A stretch of DNA of 64,000 nt, taken from Plazaster borealis. Taxonomy: Eukaryota; Echinodermata; Asteroidea; Forcipulatida; Labidiasteridae. Under the pieces are notes generated by a model, which saw only the letters and a list, made by a program, of their open reading frames with translations, ran no database searches and was not told the origin of the DNA. Positions 12,023 to 23,768 of the stretch are shown one piece after another; within the stretch, counting starts at the first letter, position 1; each line of letters starts with the position of its first letter. The position numbers were made by a program, and so were the translations under genes. The stretch spans positions 14,776,135 through 14,840,134 of the forward strand of contig CM037462.1 of assembly GCA_021014325.1 (NCBI GenBank), read 5' to 3'.

Positions 12023-12402
12023 AAAGGGATTGTATACGTTTGGTAAATGGAACCCACTGTTTGTTTCAATCCTATAGTTGTAAATAGGGATACCATAAAA
12101 CTAACCTGTGAAAATTTCATTTCAAAAGGTGGTAGCGTTTTTGAGATATTGCCGAAATTCTGGAGCGGTTATGTCTACGCACAAAAAGAATAATCTGCAA
12201 TTGGAATACACAATCTGAGAAACGCTTCTCAGATTCAAATTTTTTGGGATAAAAATTGATATCTTTTTCCATAACCGCAGTACTTCGCAGTGAAAAGTTT
12301 CTCAAAATGCATTAAACTATCCAAAGCTGCTGTACTTCATACCAAGTAAAGTTTTTATTGCCATTAATTTTCAGAGTCATTCCCAAACGTACAGACACTT
12401 TA
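12023..12402 (+). mobile_element. MITE-1 copy
   Basis: TTAAAGGGATTGTATACG at the left; CCAAACGTACAGACACTTTA at the right. Nearly full length. Confidence 0.85.
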
Positions 12403-12409
12403 ATGATGG

Positions 12410-12925
12410 AGTTCCACCTAACCAAAGCAGGTAGGCTGAGATAAGAGACATGCCCGTCAATCCTTTACTCCTTCCATCGGTCCAGTGGAGTTTCTGTCTA
12501 CCACGAGAACGGCTTTCAATAACATTTCCTCGAACAATACACTGCAAGAACTGGGGTGTTAAAATTGACACCATGGGGGTTGTCACATATAGAAACCGAA
12601 GAGAGAATAGGGTGTTAAAATAACACCAATGTAATTGTTTTGGCAGAAATTAGTGTTATTTTAACACCTTTTTGTGTAAATGTTGATTATCTCTTCGGTA
12701 TATATGTGACAACACTGATGACAATTTTAAAACCCCAGATTGTGCACTGTAATCTTCTCCAGATTATCTCTTTCCCTTCTTGACACATGGCCAAAATACT
12801 GCAGTTTGGTTTTGTTAATCCTCTGGCACATAAGCTGTTGGGTCATTCCCAACAAATCTTCTGACATAATCATTGTTTGTTGTCCGTTCCTTCCATGCAC
12901 CAGAACCAAACCTCGAAAGCGTTAA
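12410..12925 (-). pseudogene. Non-LTR retrotransposon C-terminal remnant, interrupted
   Basis: The minus-strand peptide INKTKLQYFGHVSRRERDNL (12755-12850) followed, beyond a 216-bp insertion, by SRGRQKLHWTDGRSKGLTG (12420-12530) resembles the end of RTE/endonuclease-type LINE proteins (K-L-x-Y-FGH-R-R...LEK...GRxxxxWxDG). It is truncated on both sides by MITE-1 copies. Confidence 0.7.
12537..12752. mobile_element. MITE inserted in the LINE remnant
   Basis: Ends ACACTGCAAGAACTGGGGTG and CCCCAGATTGTGCACTGTA are inverted, and the inner arms GGTGTTAAAATAACACC and TAGTGTTATTTTAACACC pair. TA borders. It splits the reading frame described for 12410-12925. Confidence 0.8.
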
Positions 12926-12993
12926 TTATGTTTCTAACTGCCTTTCCAACTGCCCATGTTTCAGACAAAAAAATAAAAACTAGATTGTCCCTT

Positions 12994-13371
12994 TAAATGG
13001 TCCGTGTATACTTTGGTAATGACTCTGAAAGTTAATGGCAATAAAAACTTACTTGTTAAGAAGTACAGCAGCTTTTGATAGTGTCATGCATTCAAGAAAC
13101 TTTTCACTTAGAAGTACTGCGGTTTTGGAAAAAGATATCACTTTTTATCCCTCAAAATCTGATAAGCGTTACTGACAGTAATGTTTCTCAGATTGTGTAT
13201 TCAAATTGCAGATCTTTCTTCCTGCGTGGACATAACCGCTCCAGATTTTCGGCAATATCTCAAAAAACGCTACCACCTTTTGAAATGAAAATTTCACAGG
13301 TATAGTTTTATATCTACAACGAGATTGAAACAAACAGTTGGTTCCAATTACCAAACGTATACAATCCCTTT
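12994..13371 (-). mobile_element. MITE-1 copy, reverse
   Basis: Reads AATGACTCTGAAAGTTAATG at the left and ends ACCAAACGTATACAATCCCT at the right. Confidence 0.85.
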
Positions 13372-14156
13372 TATATAATCTTTCGGTTTTCGAAATTCAC
13401 ACTCAAAAACAAAAGTATAATGTGAGGATCGACACCATTGTCAACTATACTTTTACAAGCGTACTGATTTTTCATTAAATCTTCGGCTTTGTTTTCTCGA
13501 ATATTCCAGTATTCTTTAAAGTGTATTGGTAATATTACACCGAGCGTGGTATTGGAAAGTTGTTTTGGGTTTGCACTGAGGGAACATACACCCCTCTTTT
13601 TGTTTGCTGCATGTCCCTCACTCTGTAAGATTATCCACTCATGCTTGCCTAATACTTTTAAAAGCACCACCTCCACTTTCTGAGTTTTTTCATTAATAGA
13701 AAAAGGGTGAAAAGACCGGTCTCCAGTTACACGTTTGTGTGTTTACAACCCGAGTGGCTTTGTTACCAGAGCCATTTGTGGAAACTACAGAAGACACAAT
13801 ACCAGATTAAGTTAATGCGTAGCACCCCTTGATGCTGTCAAAACCTTGGTGTGTGTGTGTTTGGGTAGTCATAGCGCTCTGACACTTGGTGAAATCAGTT
13901 CAGTGTAAAGATGAGTGCATGGGTCGTAGCATTGTCATTTGCTGTATGGATAGTTACAAATGAGAGTGACGGGAAGATGAACTGGTTGAAATATCAAATA
14001 AGTTTGTAGTTCTGTGACTTCAGTTGGTGTGGTTTACAATGAGAGAAACTTGTTCATTTTGTGGAAAGGCTAAGACCACGAGCATGGTATGTTGATGACG
14101 GAGTGCTAATGACAAGAGGTTTCACGCACATTGTGTGAGGACATCGTATATGAAAA
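13372..14156. other. Upstream flank of the ankyrin gene
   Basis: No repeat recognised. It must hold the promoter and 5' UTR of the gene at 14157 unless a distant exon exists; I could not place a TATA box or initiator with confidence. A GTGTGTGTGT run lies near 13850. Confidence 0.4.
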
Positions 14157-15818
14157 ATGGCATCAAACATGTGGAAGGGTCTACCGGAGCTTCACATCGC
14201 AATTCGCCGGGGACAGTTCCACGATGCACGGCAACTCGTGTCTGCCGGTGACGACGTGAACAGCGGAGATGGGAACCACCGTACGCCGCTCATCCTCTGC
14301 GCGTTACTCGAACAGGCAACGTGGGGTGTTGGTATAGCTAGGATGCTGCTGGAGATGGGGGCCTTGGTGGGTATCCCGGACAAACAGGGACGCAATGCCC
14401 TGATATACGCCTGCATCTACCGCCGGCTCGAGCTGGTCGAGATCTTCCTCCGAGCCGTAGACTTTGACTTGAATCACCGGGACCGCTTCGGGAACACGGC
14501 ATTGTTTTACGCCGCATCGAGTGGCAATGCAGACATTGTAACCGAAATGGTGAAGAAATTAAAACACTTCGGTGAGAAGCTTGACAGGGGAAATAAGTGT
14601 GGAATGACGCCACTTCTTGAAGCTTGCCGACTGGGGCACAAGATGGTGGCGAGGATGTTGGTTGAGAACGGCGCAAGTGAAGAGCAACGGGACAGTGTTA
14701 GACACTGGAACGCAATGGACTGGGAGCAAGAGCACGAGAGACAACTGGAGGCGGCTGATCGTACCAGGAATCGATCTTACGATAAACCCTGGCTGGCGGA
14801 GAAGAAGAAGCAGAGTAACTCATCAGCACCTGGGAAGCTACGGAGAGCCGTCAGTCTGTCGGGGGTCCCCGATGATGGCAGCCAGGGTCTGAGTGATGGC
14901 GGTGACTCCTCGTCGGCGGCGAGCACCACCGACGGAGGCTCTACACCACGGCGTGCCCGTTGTGTGGGGCTCAGGAGGCTTACTCGAGCAAACACCATGT
15001 CGGCACTGCCTAACATCAACTCGGCTAAAGTAGTAGGATTAACCCGGACGTGGACAGATGAGAGTAACATGAATAAGGAGCTCATCACCGCCAAATTTTA
15101 CCCCTCACCGGTGCCGTTTTCCAACCCCAGCCTGACCACAGATGCCGAGAAGACACACAATGCGTACGGTCAATGGAGAATGACGCAGAACCTCAGGCCG
15201 GTAGAATCCCGTGGCGCCCCGGGCTGCCAGTCTGATCGCGCAGCTTGGCAAGGAGAATTCAGACAGATATTCAAGCGCTATGAACATCAAGTGACGGAGT
15301 CGTTCCGAAAAAAGGCCAAAGTGAACCCTGTCTGCTCCAATAATTTCAGATTACAGAGTCAGTTTTCTGTGAATCCTTCTATCGCCATCGAAGATGACCG
15401 GAAGGCACCATCCAGCAGACTCAGCCGCAGGCAGTCGTTTCTCGATACCGGACAATTGAAACGATTATCGAATGTAAATAGTATCGACACTGCCTCGGTC
15501 TCATCGCGTAGGACAAGTGCTGCCGTTGGTGGGCATGGGTTGAAAGGAAAGCGAGACCCGGAATCGAGTACCTCGTCAGTCGATTCCAATGCAGCTGCCA
15601 AGATGGTCATGAACGCGTTTCGAAGGAGAAAGTCAATTGCATTCAGTTCCTCATCGTCGATTGGGAAAGGTTCATTGGATGAAGATGCCGATTCTCGATC
15701 GGTTAATAACGGTATCGATAAAGCATCATCCATCGGCACCCACAATACGCCCAGAACAAGAACAGCCTCGCTCTCGAGTAGTATCGCTGGGAATACGATT
15801 GCAGACGGGAATAAATGA
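14157..15818 (+). CDS. Intronless ankyrin-repeat protein, 553 aa (possibly ANKRD34-like)
   Basis: One uninterrupted frame from ATG to TGA. The start is well placed: an in-frame TGA lies two codons upstream (14151-14153) and the context AAAAATGG has A at -3 and G at +4. Residues 7-180 form about five ankyrin repeats with recognisable TPL, NALIYA, NTALFYA and TPLLEA helix starts. The second repeat carries a few extra residues. Residues 200-553 are low in hydrophobics and rich in Ser, Arg and Asn, with basophilic-kinase-like sites such as SRRQS (about 426) and RRRKS (about 489). The first 180 residues bind protein partners by family analogy; no catalytic motif is visible. The single-exon design, the extended second repeat and the RRxS-rich tail recall vertebrate ANKRD34 proteins, but that link comes from memory and is weak. 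Codon use is GC-richer than all surrounding DNA, as expected for a real gene. No poly(A) tract follows the stop, so a recent retrocopy is unlikely. Confidence 0.88.
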   Translation: MASNMWKGLPELHIAIRRGQFHDARQLVSAGDDVNSGDGNHRTPLILCALLEQATWGVGIARMLLEMGALVGIPDKQGRNALIYACIYRRLELVEIFLRAVDFDLNHRDRFGNTALFYAASSGNADIVTEMVKKLKHFGEKLDRGNKCGMTPLLEACRLGHKMVARMLVENGASEEQRDSVRHWNAMDWEQEHERQLEAADRTRNRSYDKPWLAEKKKQSNSSAPGKLRRAVSLSGVPDDGSQGLSDGGDSSSAASTTDGGSTPRRARCVGLRRLTRANTMSALPNINSAKVVGLTRTWTDESNMNKELITAKFYPSPVPFSNPSLTTDAEKTHNAYGQWRMTQNLRPVESRGAPGCQSDRAAWQGEFRQIFKRYEHQVTESFRKKAKVNPVCSNNFRLQSQFSVNPSIAIEDDRKAPSSRLSRRQSFLDTGQLKRLSNVNSIDTASVSSRRTSAAVGGHGLKGKRDPESSTSSVDSNAAAKMVMNAFRRRKSIAFSSSSSIGKGSLDEDADSRSVNNGIDKASSIGTHNTPRTRTASLSSSIAGNTIADGNK

Positions 15819-16317
15819 TAACACTAACGTCTCCATAAAATCTGACAAACATCCTCCCACAAATGGCTGCAAATCAGACTCAATATGGATTTTTTTTTGA
15901 CTCAGTAGGTATCACCTATAGTGGCTATACTTTAAATAATTTAACAACGACGAACAAATACATCTGGTTAAAATTTATTCAAATAGTGACTCTCAAACTG
16001 TAAGCTTATGTTTCAAAATGGCGTTAAAATATCCATAAAAATACGAGCCGGACTTCTCCTTCGCATTAAAACCACCAGGAATTTAGTTCAATGCACCACC
16101 GGGGGAAATTGACAATAATGACGGCGGGATAATCCCGCTTAACCTGGTGGCTTGGATCTACGTAAGATTAGCATCATCATTGAATTGTACCTTTGTCCGG
16201 GTCGTGCTCTAAATACAATATACATGGACACTGCCGCCGTCAAAGAAATGGAAACATAAAGTTACTAGTTTGTTGGTTTTGTGTGTGGTCAGGAACTTGT
16301 CTGACTTTGTATTGTTT
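15819..16317 (+). other. 3' flank of the ankyrin gene
   Basis: Probable 3' UTR followed by a short inverted CACCAGG/CCTGGTGG pair (16070-16150). No certain AATAAA was seen. Confidence 0.4.
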
Positions 16318-16714
16318 TAAGGGTCTGTGTACGTTTGGTAATTACTCATAACATGAATGGCAATACAAACTTACTTGGTATGAAGTAGAGGCTTCTGATA
16401 GTATAATGCATTTTGAGAAACATTTCACTTTGAAGTAATGTGGTTATGGAAAAAAAATATCAGTTTTTATCAAAACAAATTTGAATCTGTATGAGAAGCG
16501 TTTTTGTCAGAAACGTTTCTCAGATTGTGTATTCCAATTGCAGATTATTCTTCCTGCGTGGACATAACCGCTCCAGATTTTCGGTAATATCTCAAAAATG
16601 CGACCACCTTTTGAAATGAAATTTTCACATGTTAGTTTTATGGTATATATCTACAACTATATAGGATTGAAACAAACAGTGGGTTTCAATTACCAAACGT
16701 ATACAATCCCTTTA
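16318..16714 (-). mobile_element. MITE-1 copy, reverse
   Basis: TTAAGGGTCTGTGTACGTTT to ACGTATACAATCCCTTTAA; full-length. Confidence 0.85.
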
Positions 16715-17027
16715 ATTATAAGACTAACGGTCCGATTCCGTCGATATACCTCACTTAAGTCAAATTGCTTAAACATAGGCCCAATAGTATTTCATCGGGG
16801 GTAATTACCTAGTTAACTCCCTATAATAGAATCATTCATGATAGACCTGCATTGGTTTTGCCATGCGTCTAGATAAAAGGCACGAGTTGGTTACATGGTT
16901 ACACGGTCATAACAACCTCAACATCAATGTTATCATGATGTTGAGGTTAAATTGATAACAAGTATACAGCAACGATTGCCACTGTGGTTTCCAGGTTGGA
17001 TGGGATGGGTTTGAATAGTGGGGCATG

Positions 17028-17257
17028 GGTGAATATTGTGCCTTTATATAAGCTTTGAATTTGGCATACAGTATAAAGTGTCATGAGAAAGATTTTTGGT
17101 TATGGGCCTTCGCAGATTTGTTCTTTGAGAAAATATAGATAGATAGAATAATGAGCAATTATTTTCAAATTGTATAATGGCTATTGGTTCCACCTATAAT
17201 GTTTTCAAAAGACAAATCTCCGATGGCCCTATTAGCCAAATATCTTTCTAATGGCAT
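17028..17257 (+). repeat. Dispersed repeat family E
   Basis: Shares GAATTTGGCA, GTCATGAGAAAGAT, TCGCAGATTT and AGAATAATGAGCAATT with copies at 32206, 54618 and 55014. Short, non-coding. Confidence 0.65.
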
Positions 17258-17610
17258 CAGTGGCGTAACTGGGGGTTACCCCAATTGATGTCCGTTCCCC
17301 CTCGGTACCCCCCCCCCCCATTTGAAATCTGGCCGTTAGGGATTGGAAATTTCAGAGTAAAATGTTACATTTTGTACACTTTAGGCCTAATGTGATAATG
17401 TTAATATTTTTAAAACAAATTGTCCATTTACATGCAGAAAATGTTTTTGTTTTACACTCACCCCAGATTATCTTATAAAAAAGCAGTAAATAACATACAT
17501 TACGGTACAAAGGGGCTTATAAAAAAAGGGCAAACGGAAACTTGGCCACAAGTTTCCCCCTAGAAAAACTGGTGCACCCCCCCTAAAATGTTACCCTAGT
17601 TACGGCGCTG
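17258..17610. mobile_element. hAT-like MITE with C-rich interior
   Basis: Starts CAGTGGCGTAACTGGGG and ends CCCTAGTTACGGCGCTG; the interior matches the right half of the 7930-8536 composite (TTTGAAATCTGG, GAAACTTGGCCA). No clear flanking duplication. Confidence 0.8.
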
Positions 17611-18179
17611 TATACTCTGTGTGCCAAGTTCCATGCTTGTATCATCAAAGGCACAATCCCATCAACGACATGGCGTACTAAATAGGGGATGGTGCTACAA
17701 CTTGACAATAACCATACACAATGATTTACCACTGATGACGACCAGGGCCTCAGTTTTTAAATTATTGTTACTTGGTGGTAATGCAAACCTCTTTTTCCAA
17801 TGTTTCTACACCATGACAAGTTTCCAGTAATACCGGAGGACTTAAAATCTTTCTGGCTAGATCGAAAAGCTGAATGAAAGACTAAAGAACCAGTGAAACA
17901 GTGCAGTGTAACGTACAAAACTGAGGTCAAATTTGTTAATATTGTCGTCTTTCATTTCGTCCGCTTAATATTATTTTATTGAGTTTGCAGTGGTTTGCTT
18001 GGGACAGCTTTTAGAAATCTATAGGCCTAAGTAGGTATAAGTATGAATTTTGTGAAGTGCAATAGGTCTTAACTCAAATTGTAAATACGCTATAAAAAAG
18101 AAGAAGCCTTTAAACTGTATGAAATTTAATAACTGATGTTGTGAACGTCTTCTTTATGTGATTACAAATTGTTTGTTTT

Positions 18180-18583
18180 AAAGGGGTTGTTTACGTTTGG
18201 TAATTGGAACCCACTGTTTGTTTCAAACCTATATAGTTGTAGATGTATACCATAAAATTAACCCGTGAAAATTTCATTTAAAAAGGTGGTAGCGTTTTGA
18301 GATTGCCGAAAATCTGGAGCGGTAATGTCCACGCAGGAAGAATAATCTGCAATTACAATACACAATCTGAGAAACGTTTACTGCAGTAACGCTTCTCAGA
18401 TTCAATTTTTTGGGGATAAAAAGTGACATCTTTTTCCATAAACGCAGTACTTCGAAGTGAACAGTTTCTGCATTATGAATATAAATGCATTATACTATCC
18501 AAAGCTGCTGTGCTTCTTACCAAGTAAGTGTTTATTGCCATTAATTTTCAGAGTCATAATAACAAACGTAAACAGACCCTTTA
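18180..18583 (+). mobile_element. MITE-1 copy
   Basis: AAAGGGGTTGTTTACGTTTG to ACGTAAACAGACCCTTTAA. Confidence 0.85.
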
Positions 18584-19228
18584 AGGGGGATTTTACTCTT
18601 GACCCTCTGCCCCCCATCAAATATATTTCTCCCGAAGGGTCAAGGCAATGGAGTTTACCTTTAAACGTAATGAAAAAATAATTCCCTTCTTATTGACATC
18701 ATTTTCCCAGTTTTCTTTGTGACTGCAAACCTTTGGGCATTTTCACTGCGTTTGGAGAGAGTTACTCCATTTTATATAATGACAATTTGCACATTCGTGG
18801 TATTTGGTAATGTCATTACACGAAAGTTTTTTAACAAAAACGTTTCCTTCACAAGTCAACTTTGTATTGACTGTCCAGAAGTATGGACTTCTGCAGGTGT
18901 AATGTGTACACAAAATGCCATTTTACGGAGCCTTAAAATAGATAACATGTTGTTCTTCCCTCTCGTTATGTCAACTTATCCGGAGTCAACTCTACTGCCT
19001 CTGATGGTCTCAAACGCGGTGCATTATTTTATTTGCTTTAAAGATAATGAATGTTTGCTTAAATTGTAAATAGTGAGATTGTATAAAATGAAGTCATCAT
19101 AGTATATCTATTTATAGAGCTTTGATGTTAATGGGTCACAGTTTTTTCTTTAATGTAACCACGGAGACACAAACCATGTTCAGTTGGAATGGTTTGTGTT
19201 TGTAAAAGTATTCCACATTATTCTACTG

Positions 19229-19432
19229 AAATGTCTGGTTCCAATTTCATGCCTGCTTCAGCAAAAAAAGTAGCCAGGCACAACAAAATTATGTTTACCA
19301 GAATAAGGTTACCAGCCAAACTACCATGTCACATGTACAATTTGTGACTGGTGTACTGCTCATTTCAGCTTAGCAGAAAAGTGTTAAGCAACATTTTCTG
19401 TTTAAACAGCTCTATGGTGAAATTGGGCCCCT
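19229..19432. mobile_element. GGGCCC foldback MITE
   Basis: CCAATTTCATGCCTGCTTCA at the left and CAGCTCTATGGTGAAATTGG then GCCC at the right. Related to the left half of the 7930-8536 composite. Confidence 0.65.
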
Positions 19433-20051
19433 GGTTTGAAATAAATGTTATAGGCCTACGTCCAACAATGGTCCACAGTTTGATTGTACGTGCTTTCATG
19501 ACCAATCAATTTCAAATTACTCTAAGAAATAAATAGTTTATCAAATTTATGACAGCTGTGAAATAAAAATGAAGATATAATCCAACAATTTAGAAATGTC
19601 AGGATGATTGTACAACTAGGCCTACTTCAACTATTTTCCCTATTAGAAGAAGAAGATGCAGGATACCAGTTGATAACGGTAGGCGTACGGTACGTACGTA
19701 TTATGATGGTATTTCTGAACAGTGCAAACATTTGCCGTAACTTACGCTTACGCTTTCAAACCGGAACGCCTTAGGTTGGCTACAAAGGGCGTTTGCAAGT
19801 TAAATCAACGTTTGCGAAAATCGACAAAATTAATAGTCTAGTGGAACTTAGCGTAGCCAACATTCTTTTTTTAATTGGCAAAATCAAACTTTACAGCAAT
19901 GACGTTGTCGATGAAAGTTATACTAATCTGACCTAAACTTTGGGTGCGGTCCAGCTTGGACCGTCGGAACGCGCCTTATTCAAATTTCGGCCTTTAAAGA
20001 AACCATGGATGATTATTCTATGTTGGTCAATGTTTTGTCGTCTGCTGTTTA

Positions 20052-20392
20052 ATAGGGTCTGTATACGGTTGGTAATGACTCTGAAAATTAATGGAAATAA
20101 AAACTTACTTGGGAAGAAGTACAGCAGCTTTGGATAGTAATTATGCATTGTGAGAAACTTTTCACTTCGAAGTACTGCAGTTATGGAAAAAGATACTCAC
20201 TTTTTATCCAAAAAATGTGAATCTGAGAAGCGTTACTGCAGTAACGTTTCTCAGATAGTGTATTCCAATTGCAGATTATATCTCAACGCTACCACCTTTT
20301 GAAATGAAATTTTCACAGGTTAGTTGTATGGTATCTAGTACAGGATTGAAACAAACAGTGGGTTCCAATTACCAAACGTATACAATCCCTTG
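20052..20392 (-). mobile_element. MITE-1 copy, reverse, shortened
   Basis: TAGGGTCTGTATACGGTTGG to AACGTATACAATCCCTT; lacks about 40 bp around the GTCCACGCAGG block. The internal palindrome is intact. Confidence 0.85.
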
Positions 20393-20878
20393 AAAATAAT
20401 TACTAACTATTTACGATAAACCCATTTTGAGACGACTGCACCGCCACACTGACGCAAATCGTTGCACATCCGGGGACGATTTCAAATCCTTAAAGCATGG
20501 CTTTCACAAGGACGGAAATAGGCAGCTATTTTTGGCCGAAAATGACGGGTAAAACCTATACTATTCAAACCACTGAAGATATCTAAAGGTTGTAGCGCCC
20601 TCAACATATTTAAAGATTTTTATTATTTTTCTTCTTAAAATCACAGTTCCTCCTAATTTACAATGTATAGCATCACTCCAAATTGACCACACCAAAAGAG
20701 ACGGGCAACTTTTGTCATACAAGATCTTTACCACCATTACTATTTCATAAAATGCACCCAACGTAAAATCAGATTTGCTTTCAAACAAGTGTTGTACTTT
20801 ACAAAAATTCATAACATAACTGAATTAATCTTCGTTGAAGGTTGAACATTCCTCAGGATATAGTGTAAGAAAATTACC

Positions 20879-21023
20879 AGTACAGACTTTGCAAGTCTCG
20901 TGCGTATTCGAACATAAAGGCGCGAGTGTGCGTTCATCACGCGTTAAAGCAATGTACATGAGACCAAAGTGGCCCCACAAGTTCGAATACGCGCGAGACT
21001 TGTATGGCCTATACAGAGTTAAC
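20879..21023. mobile_element. Foldback MITE (family I)
   Basis: Arms around GCAAGTCTCGTGCGTATTCG and its near complement CGAATACGCGCGAGACTTG. A second copy lies at 61943-62092 and a half copy at 50072-50125. Confidence 0.75.
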
Positions 21024-21496
21024 TTCCGTTCGCACAGTCCGTAATTGCCAATAAATGTTATAGCACAATTAATGAACAAAGAAACAAAATACTTGAAGAA
21101 CAAGTACGAAATAACCCATCTTCAGTCTAAAAGGCCCTACAATAAACTATGGTGTAGGACCATCTTAAGACTTGTTCAGTGTTTTTGCTTTGTTTGTTTT
21201 TTAACTGCACGATATTTGCTTGGTGAGAAGCAAAAACTATCTCCGTATTTGCTCTCGGGTCTTTACTTCGATCATGGAGTCTCCAATCAAAGGATTCTTG
21301 AGCGTGGAGCCTTCGACTGTTATATGGAATTATTTACCTAGGCCTGCGGCTGTTGTGTGCATTGTTTGCTGAGCTCTGCTGCTCAGTGGAAGTGCCGATG
21401 TGATTTGGTGTTTACCACGCAGACTCGATGTGTACACGACAGCTCAACCAATTTCATCCGCAAACTTACGGAAAAATCATACATTTTGTCGGGTGT

Positions 21497-21883
21497 TTAA
21501 AGACAGTGTACACTATTGGTAATTGTCAAAGACCAGTCTTCTCACTCGGTGTATCTCAACATATGCATAAAATAACAAACCTGTGAAAATTTGAGCTCGA
21601 TCGGTCGTCGGAGTTGCAAGATAACCATGAAAGAAAAAACACCCTTGTCACACGAAGTTGTGTGCTTTCAGATGCTTGATTTCGAGACCTCAAGTTCTAA
21701 ACTTGAGGTCTCGAAATCAAATTCGTGGGAAATTACTTCTTTCTCGAAAACTACTCCACTTCAGAGGGAGCCGTTTCTCACAATGTTTTATACTACCAAC
21801 CTCTCCCCATTACTTGATACCAAGTAAGGTTTTGTGCTAATAATTATTTTGAGTAATTACCAATAGTGTCCACTGCCTTTAAA
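21497..21883 (-). mobile_element. MITE-2 copy, reverse
   Basis: Family definition: TTAAAGGCACTGTACACGTT-type ends, core blocks TGCATATGTTGGGATACACC, GAAAGAAAAAACACCCTTGT and CTCTGAAGTAACGTAG. This copy has a perfect inner hairpin of GATTTCGAGACCTCAAG and its complement at the centre. Confidence 0.85.
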
Positions 21884-22088
21884 TCGAGTAAATCTGTGTT
21901 TTGTAGAGTGACCTTCAGAGGGCGTGTTGTGGAATAACCACATGACCATTGGGGACTTAGTATACAAAATTAGTCTGCACATCTAGCAACGAGCGCCTGC
22001 ATGCTACATCCCATTTGAGGAGCAGATGCGGTAACGCATCGGAACTAGAACCTATAACAAGTTGTGTGTTTGGCAAACCTGACTAACC

Positions 22089-22442
22089 CAAGGGATTGTA
22101 TACGTTTGGTAATTGGAACCCACTGTTTGTTTCAATCCTATATAGTTGTAGATATATACCATAAAACCAACCTGTGACAATTTCACTCCGAAAATCTGGA
22201 GCGGTTTGTCCACGCAGGAAGAATAATCTGCAATTGGAATACACAATATAACAAGCAGTAACGCTTCTCAATTCAAATTTGTTGGGATAAAATGTGATAT
22301 CTTTTTCCATAACCGCAGTACTTCGAAGTAAAAAGTTTCTAAAAATGCATTATACTATCCAAAGCTGCTGTACTTCTTACCAAGTAAGTTTTTATTGCCA
22401 TTAATTTTTAGTGTCATTACCAAACGTATACAGACCCTTTAA
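22089..22442 (+). mobile_element. MITE-1 copy
   Basis: AAGGGATTGTATACGTTTGG to ACGTATACAGACCCTTTAA, with a deletion in the GGTGGTAGCG region. Confidence 0.85.
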
Positions 22443-22844
22443 AAATACCCCTATTTTCTTTTTTTAAATTAATCATAGAGGGAAAGGAAAAATAAAAAGT
22501 TCCACCAAAAATATACTGGAAAGAGGTTTAAAATAGAACCCTGAGCTTTAACATTGCAGACAATATCTCATATTACAATGCCAACAAAACTTTTGTTCTG
22601 AAGTTATTTTTTAAAATACATTTAAAAATATTTTGTACCACACCGTCCTAGTGCAGATGTCTGTGATTGACGGCATCTATTCCCCCTTATCATCATACGG
22701 AAAAAAATGATGGTACACATGACATCATATGTTTTACAAAAGTGCCACAGAGACTAAACTTTCTTCAGGCACAAAAAGTAAACAAAGCATGTAGAAGAAA
22801 GAAAACATTAAAGCTTACATTTTTAAGAGACAGCTTGAGTAGCT

Positions 22845-23012
22845 TCTGACTGGCGCCCCGAACAAAAGATATTGACAAAATAAGAAGACTGCCAACATAA
22901 GGCTAGATAGCTCAGTTGGTAGAGCACCAGCATGTGTTAATCCGGAGGTCGCCGGTTCAAGTCCCGCTCTGGTCAATTTTGCTTTGTTCAACCCAAAATT
23001 ATTTTTAAAAGA
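22845..23012 (+). mobile_element. SINE family A (tRNA-derived)
   Basis: The tRNA-like head at about 22903-22976 has A box TAGCTCAGTTGG and B box GGTTCAAGTCC, with acceptor-like ends that can pair. The anticodon stem does not form. The leader (CTTCTGACTGGC, GACTGCCAACATA) and tail (TTTGCTTTGTTCAACCCAAA) are shared with 48893-49060, so this is a dispersed SINE and not a tRNA gene. Confidence 0.8.
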
Positions 23013-23464
23013 TGGCAGTGTATGGCTTTTATCAACTTTTGAAGAATGGGGGTGGGGTGGTGTTGGGTACAAATCTTAAAACTTGTTCAGATGTTATTCT
23101 TACAATATTCAAATTTATGTTGAAATTACATGTTAAATATAAAACTTCCCATAGCAACCAGATACATGTATGCCTGCCAGATATGCCTGCCAGGGCATGC
23201 CCTATAGTATGCCCAAGGTCACACCCTTAGAAAACCAAAATTGACATGGCCTTTAAAAATAAGCAATGCTATGTAACTGACCTTTCACCCTTCAACATTC
23301 ACAATGTGTCAAAGGTCATCTTAATCACACATGAACATTCACGTAATACATTGCCCTACCTTAATTCGCTACTTTTACAATAATTTGAAATGAAACTTAA
23401 TTTAACAAAAAATGATTTTGCAATTATTGCACTTTTAAGATCTAACGGGGAGTTCACCCTCTCT

Positions 23465-23768
23465 TAAAGGTATCATACAGGATTGGTAAGGATAAAAACA
23501 TCATTGTTTAATTTTAGTCTGAAAGCTTACTGATTATGAAGTTCATACTAGAACCATTTTTTTTTTTACGCAACAGCTGATCTTGATTGTTACAACAAAA
23601 ATTAAGGACAATGTGTTTACATGCTGAAAATTGTGCATGGTTTTCACTATTTTCCAATACAGCCAATATTTTCGCAGGTTTGTTTTTACATGGATACGGT
23701 CGATCACACACTTGAACACTGTCTGCGACTATTTAGTAAGCTCTACCAATCCTGTACAATACCTTTAA
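23465..23768 (+). mobile_element. MITE-4 copy
   Basis: Family definition: TTAAAGGTATCATACAGGAT to ATCCTGTACAATACCTTTAA, with TTAGTCTGAAAGCTTACTGA and GACAATGTGTTTACATGCTG inside. It lies just past the ECM29 3' end. Confidence 0.85.

Larger units (their letters stand above)
18584..21496. other. Intergenic stretch with scattered repeats, no gene
   Basis: Apart from the repeats listed separately I see only chance frames, the longest being about 116 codons at 18719-19069 with no recognisable features. Confidence 0.45.

Noticed and set aside
14192..15745. Overlapping frames opposite and beside the ankyrin gene
   Set aside because: They arise from GC-rich codons of the real gene; none has family resemblance.
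18719..19069. A 116-codon open frame
   Set aside because: It starts at GTG, has no recognisable domain, and base composition matches the surrounding non-coding DNA.
22903..22976. Functional tRNA gene
   Set aside because: A and B boxes and a pairing acceptor stem are present, but the anticodon stem does not form and the flanks are shared with other copies, so it is a SINE head. The same reasoning applies to 35470-35545, 45431-45500, 48955-49025 and 63763-63850.
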